The notes: a model not told the origin generated them from the letters alone. A stretch of 9,795 nucleotides of DNA from VRUE01 sp044867925 (GCA_044867925.1 JBIOVV010000107.1:1-9795); one strand, 5' to 3'. Shown: positions 1-6,825, numbered from the stretch's first letter. Numbers and translations: made by a program.

Positions 1-671
1 AGCAGCGTCTGCAGGTAGCGCAGCTGCAGCGAGGCGGGGTTGGTGCTGATGATGTCGGCCGCGTCGGTGAGCTTCTGCGCCGCCTGGAACTCGCCCTCGG
101 AGTTGATGATCTTGGCCCGCCGCTCGCGCTCGGCCTCGGCCTGGCGGGCGATCGCGCGCTGCATCTGTTCGGGGATTTCGACGTCCTTGATCTCGACCGC
201 GGTCACCTTCACGCCCCAGGGCTCGGTCGACTCGTCGATGATCTTCTGCAGCTCTTCGTTGAGTCGCTCGCGCTCGGAGAGCAGCTGGTCGAACTCGGCC
301 TTGCCGAGCACCGAGCGCAGCGCCGTCTGCGAGATCTGCGAGGTGGCGAGGAGGAAGTTCTCGACCTCGACCACGGCCTTGCGCGAGTCGACCACGCGGA
401 AGTAGGCGACCGCGTTGACGCCGGCCGGCACGTTGTCGCGGGTGATCACCTCCTGCGGCGGGATGTTCAGCGTCACCGTGCGCAGGTCGACCTTGACCAT
501 GCGGTCGACCAGCGGGATCAGCAGGATCAGGCCCGGGCCCTTCTGGGCGATCAGGCGGCCGAGCCGGAAGATCACGCCGCGCTCGTACTCGCGCAGCACC
601 CGCACCGAGGTGCCGAGGGCGATCGCGCCGAAGAAGAGGAGGACGATCAGCACCCCTGCGACGATGTCCAT
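1..671 (-). CDS. Slipin / stomatin-like SPFH membrane protein, 3' end cut by the window edge
   Basis: Seen: reading leftward from ATG at 671, an open frame of 223 codons runs off the left edge without a stop. Residues 1-20 form one hydrophobic N-terminal segment. Then comes a canonical slipin SPFH core: VLREYERGVIFRLGRL near residue 25, GPGLILLIPLVDRM, then VDLRTVTLNIPPQEVITRDN, and later LRSVLGKAEFDQLLSERERL and VEIKDVEIPEQMQRAIARQA. The end of the fragment has begun the heptad-rich, Ala/Glu/Arg-rich helix. Known: slipins are membrane-anchored oligomeric scaffolds; bacterial ones are usually about 250-260 residues, so roughly 30-40 are missing here. The start is supported by AAGGAG at 679-684, seven bases upstream. 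The preceding nfeD stop shares a base with this start (TGATG), implying translational coupling. Inferred role: NfeD partner in membrane organisation or membrane-protein quality control; the substrate is unknown. Confidence 0.93.
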   Translation of the reverse strand, partial: MDIVAGVLIVLLFFGAIALGTSVRVLREYERGVIFRLGRLIAQKGPGLILLIPLVDRMVKVDLRTVTLNIPPQEVITRDNVPAGVNAVAYFRVVDSRKAVVEVENFLLATSQISQTALRSVLGKAEFDQLLSERERLNEELQKIIDESTEPWGVKVTAVEIKDVEIPEQMQRAIARQAEAERERRAKIINSEGEFQAAQKLTDAADIISTNPASLQLRYLQTL

Positions 672-1150
672 CAGCTTGCTCCTTCCCCGGCCGAGCCGGC
701 GGTGTGGGACTCGGGACTGACGATCAGCGTCAGCCCCTCGAGCGCGTCGATCCTGACTCTATCCCCCAGCTGTGCCGCGCCTCCTTCGCCGGTCAGCCGC
801 GCCCGCCACAGGGCGCCCTCGATCCACACCTGTCCCTCGGGGTCGAGCGGGCTGCGCACCTCGGCGAGGGCGCCGATCAGCTCCTCGCTGCCGGTGCGCA
901 CGGGTTGGTCGCGGTGGGCCTCGACCACCTTGCGGGCGATGAAGTAGAAGCAGACGAGGGAGATCACGCCGAGCGCGATCAGCGCCGGGCCGATCACATC
1001 GCGCTCGCCGGCGTCGGACTCGAGCGCGAGCACTCCGGCGGCCATCAGGCCGAGCGCGCCAAGCACCGCCAAGACGCCACCGGTGGGCAGGAGCAGCTCG
1101 GCGACGAGAAGGGCGACGGCGATCAGGGCGACGACGACGAAGAAGTCCAT
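671..1150 (-). CDS. Short NfeD-family membrane protein (no protease domain)
   Basis: A 159-residue protein. Three hydrophobic segments (about residues 1-22, 25-44 and 53-72) are followed by a soluble C-terminal domain (about 85-148) of the NfeD OB-fold type: LIGALAEVRSPLDPEGQVWI, then EGALWRARL and LGDRVRIDALEGLTLIV. Known: long NfeD proteins carry an N-terminal ClpP-like serine protease that cleaves slipin tails, whereas the short form has only membrane helices plus the OB domain. This one is the short form, so no protease activity is expected. It starts at ATG 1150, seven bases after the tlpA-like stop, and ends in TGATG overlapping the slipin start. The frame is open further upstream, but the hydrophobic start at MDFFVVVALI and the position just after the tlpA stop fix the choice. 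No strong Shine-Dalgarno is seen, so translation may depend on the upstream gene. Confidence 0.9.
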   Translation of the reverse strand: MDFFVVVALIAVALLVAELLLPTGGVLAVLGALGLMAAGVLALESDAGERDVIGPALIALGVISLVCFYFIARKVVEAHRDQPVRTGSEELIGALAEVRSPLDPEGQVWIEGALWRARLTGEGGAAQLGDRVRIDALEGLTLIVSPESHTAGSAGEGAS

Positions 1151-1157
1151 GCCCCGA

Positions 1158-1751
1158 TTATCCGCCTTCGCATTCTTCGCGTAGGGCGAAGCGCTGAATA
1201 TCCGTCCCCAGTTCGGCGTGCTCGACATAGGGGCCCTTCTTGAGGAAGCAGAGCTCGCCGTTGCGGTCGTAGAAGGCGGTGTCGGGGAGCCCGCCGCCGG
1301 TGCCGATCGCCTCGGCGATCGCCTGGTCCCCGTCGGCGTAGCTCGGGTAGGGCACCGGCGCCTCTTCGAGGAAGGTCTCGGCGGCGTCGTCGGAGTCCTG
1401 ACTGTCGACGCCGAGAAAGGCGACACGCTTCCCGTACGCAGCCGAGAGCTTCTGCAGGGTGGGGAACTCGAAGCGGCAGGGGCCGCACCAGGAGGCCCAG
1501 ACGTTGACCACGACCGGGAAGCCCTCGAGCGCGGCGATGCGCCGTTCGAAAGCCGGCGCCCCGCCCGGAAGCAGCCGGTTGCCTTCCTTGTATAGAGCGG
1601 CGAGAGGAGCGGGCGCAGCGGCGAGCGCCTTCGCATAGTCGGGGTGATCGCCCCCGTAGTCGCCGCCGTCTCCGGCGCCGCATCCCGCCGCGAACAGTCC
1701 CGTCGCCGCGACCAAGATCAGGCCAATCGCGAGCTGTAGTCCCTTTCTCAT
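1158..1751 (-). CDS. TlpA/ResA-like thioredoxin-fold lipoprotein
   Basis: A 197-residue protein. The N terminus (MRKGLQLAIGLILVAATGLF) is a typical signal peptide followed by AAGC with Cys24, a plausible lipobox, so the protein is probably an extracytoplasmic lipoprotein. The thioredoxin fold spans about residues 66-190: FPVVVNVWASWCGPC holds the redox pair Cys89/Cys92, FLGVDSQDS follows, and GLPDTAFYDRNGE carries the cis-Pro loop and beta-hairpin typical of TlpA/ResA. Known: this family reduces or exchanges extracytoplasmic disulfides, including apocytochrome c thiols, but members vary. Two extra cysteines (168 and 194) lie outside the active site. ATG 1751 was chosen because the signal peptide begins there; upstream in-frame codons give non-signal sequence. 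It is the first gene of the run into nfeD and slipin. A cytochrome c link is tempting because ccm/hem genes lie 7 kb away, but is unproven. Confidence 0.87.
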   Translation of the reverse strand: MRKGLQLAIGLILVAATGLFAAGCGAGDGGDYGGDHPDYAKALAAAPAPLAALYKEGNRLLPGGAPAFERRIAALEGFPVVVNVWASWCGPCRFEFPTLQKLSAAYGKRVAFLGVDSQDSDDAAETFLEEAPVPYPSYADGDQAIAEAIGTGGGLPDTAFYDRNGELCFLKKGPYVEHAELGTDIQRFALREECEGG

Positions 1752-1906
1752 CAGTTCCGTGATTACAATACGTATGTTCGGTTCGCTGCTTCTTGCGAAC
1801 CGCTTGTGAGAGCGCCGGGGGGACGTGGACGCTGACGCCCGGCATACCTCGTCTAAGTGCCCCCGCCCGTCATCCATCGCGGCGGGGACGAAATCCGAAA
1901 GCCTTC
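1752..1906. promoter_or_regulatory. Divergent intergenic region between the tlpA-like gene and the helicase
   Basis: These 155 bases must hold the starts of both divergent transcripts. Positions 1761-1778 are conspicuously AT-rich for this DNA and include TACAAT at 1764-1769 (plus strand, five of six match to the -10 consensus) and the palindrome ATACGTAT at 1768-1775; no convincing -35 box was found for either strand. A weak 7-bp stem (CCCCGCC 1861-1867 with GGCGGGG 1881-1887) lies 19 bases before the helicase ATG, which has only a poor GAAAG-like ribosome binding site. No small gene is supported here. Confidence 0.4.
1779..1802. repeat. Perfect 8-bp inverted repeat, candidate operator
   Basis: CGGTTCGC (1779-1786) and GCGAACCG (1795-1802) are exact reverse complements separated by 8 bases, so arm centres are 16 bases apart. 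It lies next to the AT-rich patch in the divergent promoter region, a position and geometry that would suit a dimeric repressor. The binding protein is unknown and the function is inferred only from position. Confidence 0.4.
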
Positions 1907-4489
1907 ATGGCCAAGACCAGCGAAGTTGCCGCGCCGGCGGCAGTTCCATCTAGCGCCGATATCGATCGGGCAGCGAAGTTCGCCCGCGAGCCCTTTCTCC
2001 TCGATGGGGAGGGGGCGGATGCACTTGCCCCGGGCACGGCACGGCGGCGGGCGCTCGATGCCGCGCTGAGCGAGCTGGACGAGGGGCTCGAGAATCCCTC
2101 GATCCAGTGGCGCCGCGATTTCTCGCTGCTGCTGGGCCTGGAGCGGCTGCTGGCCGACGAGCCGCCGAAGCTGCGCGACGGAGCGGAGCTGAACCCCCAT
2201 CAGGTCGATGCCCTCTCGGGCACGCTGACCGAGCTGATGGCGGAGCAGCAGGTGGCCGCCGACGGCGAGGCGAACGGCAGGGCACTGGCTGCCGCCGCTG
2301 AGAAGACCGCCTCGCCTGCCGACGTCGAGGGGGGGAGTGCTGAGGGCGCCCCCGCCAACGGTGATGCCGAGCTCGAGGAGGACGAGGAGCTGGCGCCCGA
2401 CGAGGAGCCCCAAGACTGGGAGCTGCCCGACGCGGACGACGAGGAGACGATCGAGGAGGCGCCTGACGATCCCGGCGCCGAGCGGCGCTTCTGGTTCGAG
2501 CACGCGACCGGAGCCGGCAAGACCGTCGCCGCGGTCGGCTTCATCGACGCCACCCGCACCGGCGGCGTCCTAATCCTCACCCATCGCCGCAACCTGGTCG
2601 ACCAGTTCATCGGCGAGATCTCCGACCGCGGCTACAAGGAGCGGCTGCGGCCGCCGCTGATGGGCGACCGCGATGACCCCGACGGCCCGGTAACGGTCGA
2701 GACCTATCAGTGGTTCGTCCGCAACCACAAGAAGATCTCCGATGCCTACTCGATCGTGATCTGCGACGAGGCGCACACCGCGCTGGGCGAGAAGACCAGC
2801 GCCTGCATCCGCGCCTGGACCGGGCCCGTCTTCATCGGCATGACCGCGACCGGGGCGCTGATCGCCCGCCACGTCGCCGACCTCTTCCCGACCCAGACCT
2901 CGCGCTTCGACCTGATCCAGGCCGCGCGCCGTGGCGTGATCTCGCCGCTGCGCTGCATGCGCATCCCCCCTGGCCCGGGCGTGCGGACGATCGCCAAGGT
3001 GCCGCTGCGCAAAGGCGAGGTCGACCAGGACTTCGACCAGGAGGAGCTGGCCGCGCTGCTCGACCAGGAGCCCTTCAACGTGGCGATCGCCGACCTCTAC
3101 AAGACCCGTTTCGACGGCATGCCCGGCGTCCTCTACACCGCCGGCGTGCAGCACGCCAAGAACGTGGCACGGGCGCTGCAGGCCGCCGGCGTCAGCGCTC
3201 GCGCCGTCTCCGGTGAGACGCCGAAGCGCGAACTGGCCGAGATCCTCGCCGGCTTCGAGCGCGGCGAGGTCGACGTGCTCTGCAACGCGATGCTGCTCGC
3301 CGAGGGCTGGAACTCGCCGCGGGCGACGCTCTGCATGCACCTGGCGCCGACCGCCTCGCGGCGGATCTACCAGCAGCGGGTCGGCCGCGTGACCCGCCGC
3401 GCCCCCGGCAAGGAGGCCGGCCTGGTGATCGACTTCGTCCACCCGGCGACCACCCACGACGAGACGATCGTCACTCTGCACAGCCTGCTCGACCGCGACG
3501 TCTACCGCGGCGGCGCGATCGTGATCGGGCCGGTGCGGCGCTCGCGCGGGCGGCGGATCCGGGTCGAGCGGCGGATCGTGCCGGTCTCCAACCAGGAGGA
3601 GCGCCGCATGCAGGTGCTCGAACGCGAGCTCTGGCGGATCGCGGTCGAGAACCTCGGCCACGCCGAGCAGCACGCCTGGGCGGCGCTGGCCGGAGCGCGG
3701 GTCAACCCGCAGGGCTGGCGGCGGGGACGGGCGATCCTGCAGGGCTCCGGCTCGGCAGAGCTGAAGCGCCGCTTCCTGCTCACCTGCGTGCAGCGCAATC
3801 GCAACTCGCAGCTGAGGCTGAAAGCGCTGAGCGAGATCGCCGACCTCGGCGACGCCGAGGCCTTCGACGACGCGATCGACATCGTCGGCACCTGGAGCCG
3901 CGAGGACAAGCGGGCCGGCACGAAGACGCTGCTGCAGGCGCTGGTCGACAAGCGGATCGGCCGCCGCGACCAGGCGCAGGCCTGGGTCTGGCGCCTCGCC
4001 TCCTACACGCCCGAGCTGCACGAAGAGTATGCGGTGCAGCGCTGGCCCGAGACGAAGCGACTGCTCGGCCTGCTGGTCAACTCGTCGGGCCGGGCGCACG
4101 GCCGCAACGCGCGGCGGCTGGTGCACTCGGCGCGCAAACAGGACCGCCGCCTCGCGGTCGCCCTGCTGGCCGGCGCGGTCTCGCACACGCCCGAGGGCGA
4201 AGAGGTGCTGCGCGGCGCCCGTATGCGAATGGCCCGCAAGCCCTCGGCGATCGCCCGCGAGCTGCTGCGCAACTTCCCCAAGGGCGGCAAGCGCCGCTCC
4301 AAACGCGGCAAGAAGCGTCCCCCGAAGAAGGACGGCGCGGCGCGGAAAAGCCGCGGGGCGAGGAAGGACGCCGACCCCGGCAAGGAGTCAGAGGCGGAGC
4401 TGGACCTCGCCGGCGCCGAGGCTGACGCGTCCACCTCCCGCGACGACGACGAGGTTGCCGCGGTCGTCGATGCCGTCGGCGACTCCTGA
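1907..4489 (+). CDS. SF2 DEAH-box helicase with acidic insertion and charged C-terminal tail
   Basis: An 860-residue protein. Helicase motifs in order: a Q-motif-like LNPHQVDAL (95-103), Walker A ATGAGKT (200-206), LILTHRRNLVDQF (222-234), Walker B DEAH (287-290), GMTATG (311-316), GVLYTAGVQHAKNVARAL (407-424), VLCNAMLLAEGWNSPRATLC (457-476) and motif VI QQRVGRVTR (489-497). These define two RecA-like domains of superfamily 2, closest in style to the RadD/SSL2-like group. Odd: about 95 residues, including an Asp/Glu-rich low-complexity run (154-197), separate the HQ motif from Walker A, where about 20-40 is usual. After residue 560 comes a mostly helical region, then a Lys/Arg-rich stretch (794-820) and an acidic end. 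ATG 1907 is preferred over upstream TTG 1793 because MAKTSEV begins protein-like sequence, though its ribosome site is weak. The last 33 residues are encoded opposite birA. Substrate unknown; nucleic-acid remodelling or repair is likely. Confidence 0.88.
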   Translation: MAKTSEVAAPAAVPSSADIDRAAKFAREPFLLDGEGADALAPGTARRRALDAALSELDEGLENPSIQWRRDFSLLLGLERLLADEPPKLRDGAELNPHQVDALSGTLTELMAEQQVAADGEANGRALAAAAEKTASPADVEGGSAEGAPANGDAELEEDEELAPDEEPQDWELPDADDEETIEEAPDDPGAERRFWFEHATGAGKTVAAVGFIDATRTGGVLILTHRRNLVDQFIGEISDRGYKERLRPPLMGDRDDPDGPVTVETYQWFVRNHKKISDAYSIVICDEAHTALGEKTSACIRAWTGPVFIGMTATGALIARHVADLFPTQTSRFDLIQAARRGVISPLRCMRIPPGPGVRTIAKVPLRKGEVDQDFDQEELAALLDQEPFNVAIADLYKTRFDGMPGVLYTAGVQHAKNVARALQAAGVSARAVSGETPKRELAEILAGFERGEVDVLCNAMLLAEGWNSPRATLCMHLAPTASRRIYQQRVGRVTRRAPGKEAGLVIDFVHPATTHDETIVTLHSLLDRDVYRGGAIVIGPVRRSRGRRIRVERRIVPVSNQEERRMQVLERELWRIAVENLGHAEQHAWAALAGARVNPQGWRRGRAILQGSGSAELKRRFLLTCVQRNRNSQLRLKALSEIADLGDAEAFDDAIDIVGTWSREDKRAGTKTLLQALVDKRIGRRDQAQAWVWRLASYTPELHEEYAVQRWPETKRLLGLLVNSSGRAHGRNARRLVHSARKQDRRLAVALLAGAVSHTPEGEEVLRGARMRMARKPSAIARELLRNFPKGGKRRSKRGKKRPPKKDGAARKSRGARKDADPGKESEAELDLAGAEADASTSRDDDEVAAVVDAVGDS

Positions 4490-5149
4490 GCCGTCCTCCC
4501 AAGCAACCTCTCGACCCCGAAGGGCGTCACGGCGGCGCCACTCACTCAGCACGTCGTCGTCACTCGCCCAGATCCAGTGGTCGAGTTGGCGGCTTAGCTC
4601 TGTTGCGGCGGTTGAGAGGGACGGGGGGAGTCCCTCCCGAGCAACAGCGGGGAGGCTCGGGAAGGACTCCCCCCGTCCCTCTTCAGTCGTCGGGGCGAAG
4701 AGCGAGGTCGCTGGCTGACGGAGGTCGGGTGGGAACTCCTCCGGAGCTATGAAGAGGTTCAGGCCGATGCCGAGTACTGCCCAGTTGTCCTGCGGCTTGG
4801 CCTCGATCAGGACGCCGGCGAGCTTGCGGCCTTCGAGCCAGACGTCGTTGGGCCACTTGACCTGGCACTCGGCGCCGGGACGGAGGGCCTCGGCGGCGGC
4901 GCAGACCGCCAGCGGAACGGAGAGCGGCAGCAGCAGGTGGCGCTCGTCGAGCGGCCGCAGGACCGCCGAGTAGAGCAGCGCCTTGCCCTCGGGGGCGGTC
5001 CAGACCCGCCCCTGGCGCCCGCGCCCCGCGGTCTGTTCGCGAGCGGAGACGACGGTCCCACCGGGGGCGCCGCCCTCGACCAACTCGCGGGCCCGCGAGT
5101 TGGTCGAGTCGGTGACCCGGAAATGCCGGTGCGGTCTGCCGAACGTCAC
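4388..5149 (-). CDS. birA: Biotin-[acetyl-CoA-carboxylase] ligase, monofunctional
   Basis: A 253-residue enzyme that makes biotinyl-5'-AMP and transfers biotin to a carrier-protein lysine. Seen: RVTDSTNSRA (11-20), the nucleotide/biotin loop GRGRQGRVW (42-50), KWPND with Lys98 (98-102), AGVLIEA (111-117), GIGLN (127-131) and a C-terminal SH3-like domain (about 209-253) ending GAGEVQLRL. There is no N-terminal helix-turn-helix, so it is the ligase-only form and not a biotin-operon repressor. The start is GTG 5149; homologous sequence begins within ten residues, and the Shine-Dalgarno is weak. Odd: residues about 156-179, between the catalytic core and the C-terminal helix, are encoded by a 68-bp palindrome, giving extra Gly/Pro/Ser-rich sequence. 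The gene ends 102 bases inside the oppositely directed helicase gene. It lies 51 bases after cobA/hemD and is probably co-transcribed. Confidence 0.92.
   Translation of the reverse strand: MTFGRPHRHFRVTDSTNSRARELVEGGAPGGTVVSAREQTAGRGRQGRVWTAPEGKALLYSAVLRPLDERHLLLPLSVPLAVCAAAEALRPGAECQVKWPNDVWLEGRKLAGVLIEAKPQDNWAVLGIGLNLFIAPEEFPPDLRQPATSLFAPTTEEGRGESFPSLPAVAREGLPPSLSTAATELSRQLDHWIWASDDDVLSEWRRRDALRGREVAWEDGSGVADGIDDRGNLVVVAGGGRVSLGAGEVQLRL
4615..4682. repeat. 68-bp REP/MITE-like palindrome inside birA
   Basis: Arms 4615-4633 and 4664-4682 are perfect 19-bp reverse complements (core GGGACGGGGGGAGTCC). After one mismatched position (4634/4663) a second stem of 8 bp follows (4635-4642 with 4655-4662), leaving a 12-base loop. 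The whole hairpin is open in the birA frame and encodes about residues 156-179. It is far more symmetrical than ordinary coding sequence. No similar second copy was found by eye in this window. Confidence 0.8.
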
Positions 5150-5169
5150 CTCAAACGCTGAGTTCCTGT

Positions 5170-5192
5170 TTTTCCGCGCATGCCGCGGAAAA
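5170..5192. repeat. 9-bp hairpin in the cobA/hemD-birA gap
   Basis: TTTTCCGCG (5170-5178) and CGCGGAAAA (5184-5192) are exact reverse complements around a 5-base loop, eight bases beyond the cobA/hemD stop. On the transcribed (minus) strand the 3' arm is followed by ACAGG and not a U-run, so it is not a standard intrinsic terminator; it may be an mRNA-processing or attenuating hairpin, or the remnant of a palindromic element. The sequence AAAAGTACAA that follows the plus-strand 3' arm recurs in the hemA/hemC element. Confidence 0.6.
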
Positions 5193-5200
5193 GTACAAAG

Positions 5201-6760
5201 TCAGCGAGCGGCATCGGCGAGGAGGGCTGCGACGAGGCCGTCGATGTCGTGGCGCTGGGCTTGGGCGTGGACCTCCAGGTCCGCCTCGCGGGCTGCCTCG
5301 GTGGTGACGGGGCCGATTGAGACCACGCGAACGTTTGCGGGGAAGCGGTCGCCTAGGGCGTCGATCAGGTTGCTGACGGTCGAGGACGAGGTGAAGGTGA
5401 CGTAATCGGCGCTTTGGGCCGCCTCGACGGCCTCGCGGCTGGGCTCCTCGCGAACGGTCTCGTAGAGGGCGACGACGTCGACCTCGGCGCCGCGCTCGCT
5501 CAGGTGCTCGGGGATCACGTCGCGGGCCTCGGCGGCGCGGGCGACGAGCACGCGTTTGCCGGTGACCTCGACGCTTGCGAGCGACTCGACCAGCGACTCG
5601 GCGACGAAGCGCTCGGGGACGATGTCGGCGGCGATGCCGCACTTGGCGAGGGCGCGGGCGGTGCCCGGCCCGATCGCTGCGACCGTCGTGCCGGCATTCG
5701 CGGCAGGCCCCGATCCCACCTCCCCTACCTGCTGCTTTTCCGGGATGGAGAGCGCACGTGCATCGAGTCCCTCCTTGCGCAGAGCCTCGAAAAGGAGCCG
5801 CACGCCGTTGGGGCTGGTGAGGACGATCAGGGCGTACTCGCCGATCCGGGCGATCGCCTCGCGAACCTCGGGGCTTTCGACTCGCGGCTCGACTCGGATC
5901 GCCGGTAGCTCGACGACCTCCGCTCCCAGACCGCGCAGACGCTCGGCCAAGTCGCTCGCCTGAGCCCGGGCCCGGGTGACGACGACGCGGCGTCCATATA
6001 GAGGCCGGCGCTCGAGCCAGGCCAGCTCCTCCCGCCGCTCCACCACCTGCCCGACGACGATCAGGGCGGGCGCCTTCACCGCCTCTCGCTCAACCGCCTC
6101 GGCCAGCGTGCCGAGGGTAGCGACCACGGTGCGCTGGCCGTCCATCGTGCCGCGTTCGACCGCGGCGGCGGGCTCGCCGGCACTCCGCCCCGCTTCAATC
6201 AGCGCCGAGGCGTTGTCGGCTAGGCGCTTCACCCCCATGTAGAAGACGAGCGTGCCCGGGAAGCGCGCCAGCGCCTCCCAGTCCAGCGCGCTCTCCTCCT
6301 TCTCCGGGTCCTCGTGGCCGGTGACGAAGGCGACCGCGGAGGCATCGTCGCGGTGGGTGACCGGGATGCCGGCATAGGCGGGCGCGGCGACGCCGGCGGT
6401 GATCCCCGGCACGACCTCGAACTCGACACCCGCCTCGCGCAGCGCTTCCCCCTCCTCGCCGCCGCGGCCGAAGACGAACGGGTCGCCGCCCTTCAGCCGC
6501 ACGACGCTCTTGCCGTCGCGCGCGGCCGCGACCAGGCGCTCGCCGATCTCTTCCTGCGGGACCGAGGGCTTGCCGGGCGCCTTGCCGACGTAGGCCAGCT
6601 CGGCATCCTCGCGCGCCCCGTCGAGGGCCCCCGGCGGGATCAGCCGGTCGTAGTAGATCGCGTCCGCCGAGCCGATCAGCTCCAGCGAGCGCGCCGTCAT
6701 CAGCCCCGGGTCCCCGGGCCCGGCACCGACCAGGTAGACGACCCCCGCCCGGGCGCTCAT
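5201..6760 (-). CDS. cobA/hemD: Fused uroporphyrinogen-III C-methyltransferase / uroporphyrinogen-III synthase
   Basis: A 519-residue bifunctional protein. Residues 5-245 are an SAM-dependent uroporphyrinogen-III methyltransferase: VYLVGAGPGDPGL (8-20), AYVGK (56-60), VRLKGGDPFVFGRGGEEGEA (87-106), PGITAGVAAPAYAGIPVTHR (118-137) and FYMG (173-176). Residues about 255-519 are uroporphyrinogen-III synthase: RRVVVTRARAQASDLAERL, IVLTSPNGVRLLFEAL (312-327), VAAIGPGTARAL (360-371), VPERFVAESLVESL (381-394), DYVTFTSSSTVSNL and VSIGPVTTEAA. Known: the synthase closes and isomerises hydroxymethylbilane to uroporphyrinogen III (heme route), and the methylase diverts it to precorrin-2 (siroheme/cobalamin). 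Start ATG 6760 sits 7 bases after AGGGG (6768-6772); 14 further in-frame upstream codons look non-native. Odd: about 19 extra residues (338-356, roughly 5693-5749) interrupt the synthase between DARAL and TTVAAIGPGTA. It follows hemC by 54 bases. Confidence 0.94.
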   Translation of the reverse strand: MSARAGVVYLVGAGPGDPGLMTARSLELIGSADAIYYDRLIPPGALDGAREDAELAYVGKAPGKPSVPQEEIGERLVAAARDGKSVVRLKGGDPFVFGRGGEEGEALREAGVEFEVVPGITAGVAAPAYAGIPVTHRDDASAVAFVTGHEDPEKEESALDWEALARFPGTLVFYMGVKRLADNASALIEAGRSAGEPAAAVERGTMDGQRTVVATLGTLAEAVEREAVKAPALIVVGQVVERREELAWLERRPLYGRRVVVTRARAQASDLAERLRGLGAEVVELPAIRVEPRVESPEVREAIARIGEYALIVLTSPNGVRLLFEALRKEGLDARALSIPEKQQVGEVGSGPAANAGTTVAAIGPGTARALAKCGIAADIVPERFVAESLVESLASVEVTGKRVLVARAAEARDVIPEHLSERGAEVDVVALYETVREEPSREAVEAAQSADYVTFTSSSTVSNLIDALGDRFPANVRVVSIGPVTTEAAREADLEVHAQAQRHDIDGLVAALLADAAR

Positions 6761-6775
6761 CCACCTGCCCCTAGC

Positions 6776-6825
6776 GACGTGTCTGAGTTTGTGGTGCCAC
6801 ATGGACCCATAAGCTCAGACACGTC
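6776..6825. repeat. 50-bp palindrome across the hemC stop and the hemC-cobA/hemD gap
   Basis: Perfect 12-bp arms GACGTGTCTGAG (6776-6787) and CTCAGACACGTC (6814-6825). On the plus strand pairing can continue inward through 6794/6807 with two G-T wobbles; an alternative inner stem is TGTGG-TG-CCACA (6790-6801 region). The hemC stop codon (6815-6817) lies inside one arm. The other arm ends 15 bases before the cobA/hemD start, just beyond its ribosome binding site. There is no U-tract, so an intrinsic terminator is unlikely. Confidence 0.75.

Noticed and set aside
1793..1906. N-terminal extension of the helicase from TTG 1793
   Set aside because: The 38 added residues are Arg/Pro/Thr-rich and unlike the protein, and would overlap the likely promoter region and the 1779-1802 inverted repeat.
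2570..4186. Long open frame antisense to the helicase gene
   Set aside because: It is a shadow: the plus strand has all SF2 helicase motifs, and the antisense translation is Arg/Asp/Leu/Val-rich with no recognisable domain, as expected for high-GC DNA.
4388..4489. The birA end as a spurious frame opposite the helicase
   Set aside because: The overlapped part contains the expected BirA C-terminal domain with the GAGEVQLRL ending, so it is real coding sequence.
5170..5192. Intrinsic terminator between cobA/hemD and birA
   Set aside because: The 3' arm ends in A residues and is followed by ACAGG on the transcribed strand; U residues are at the wrong end.
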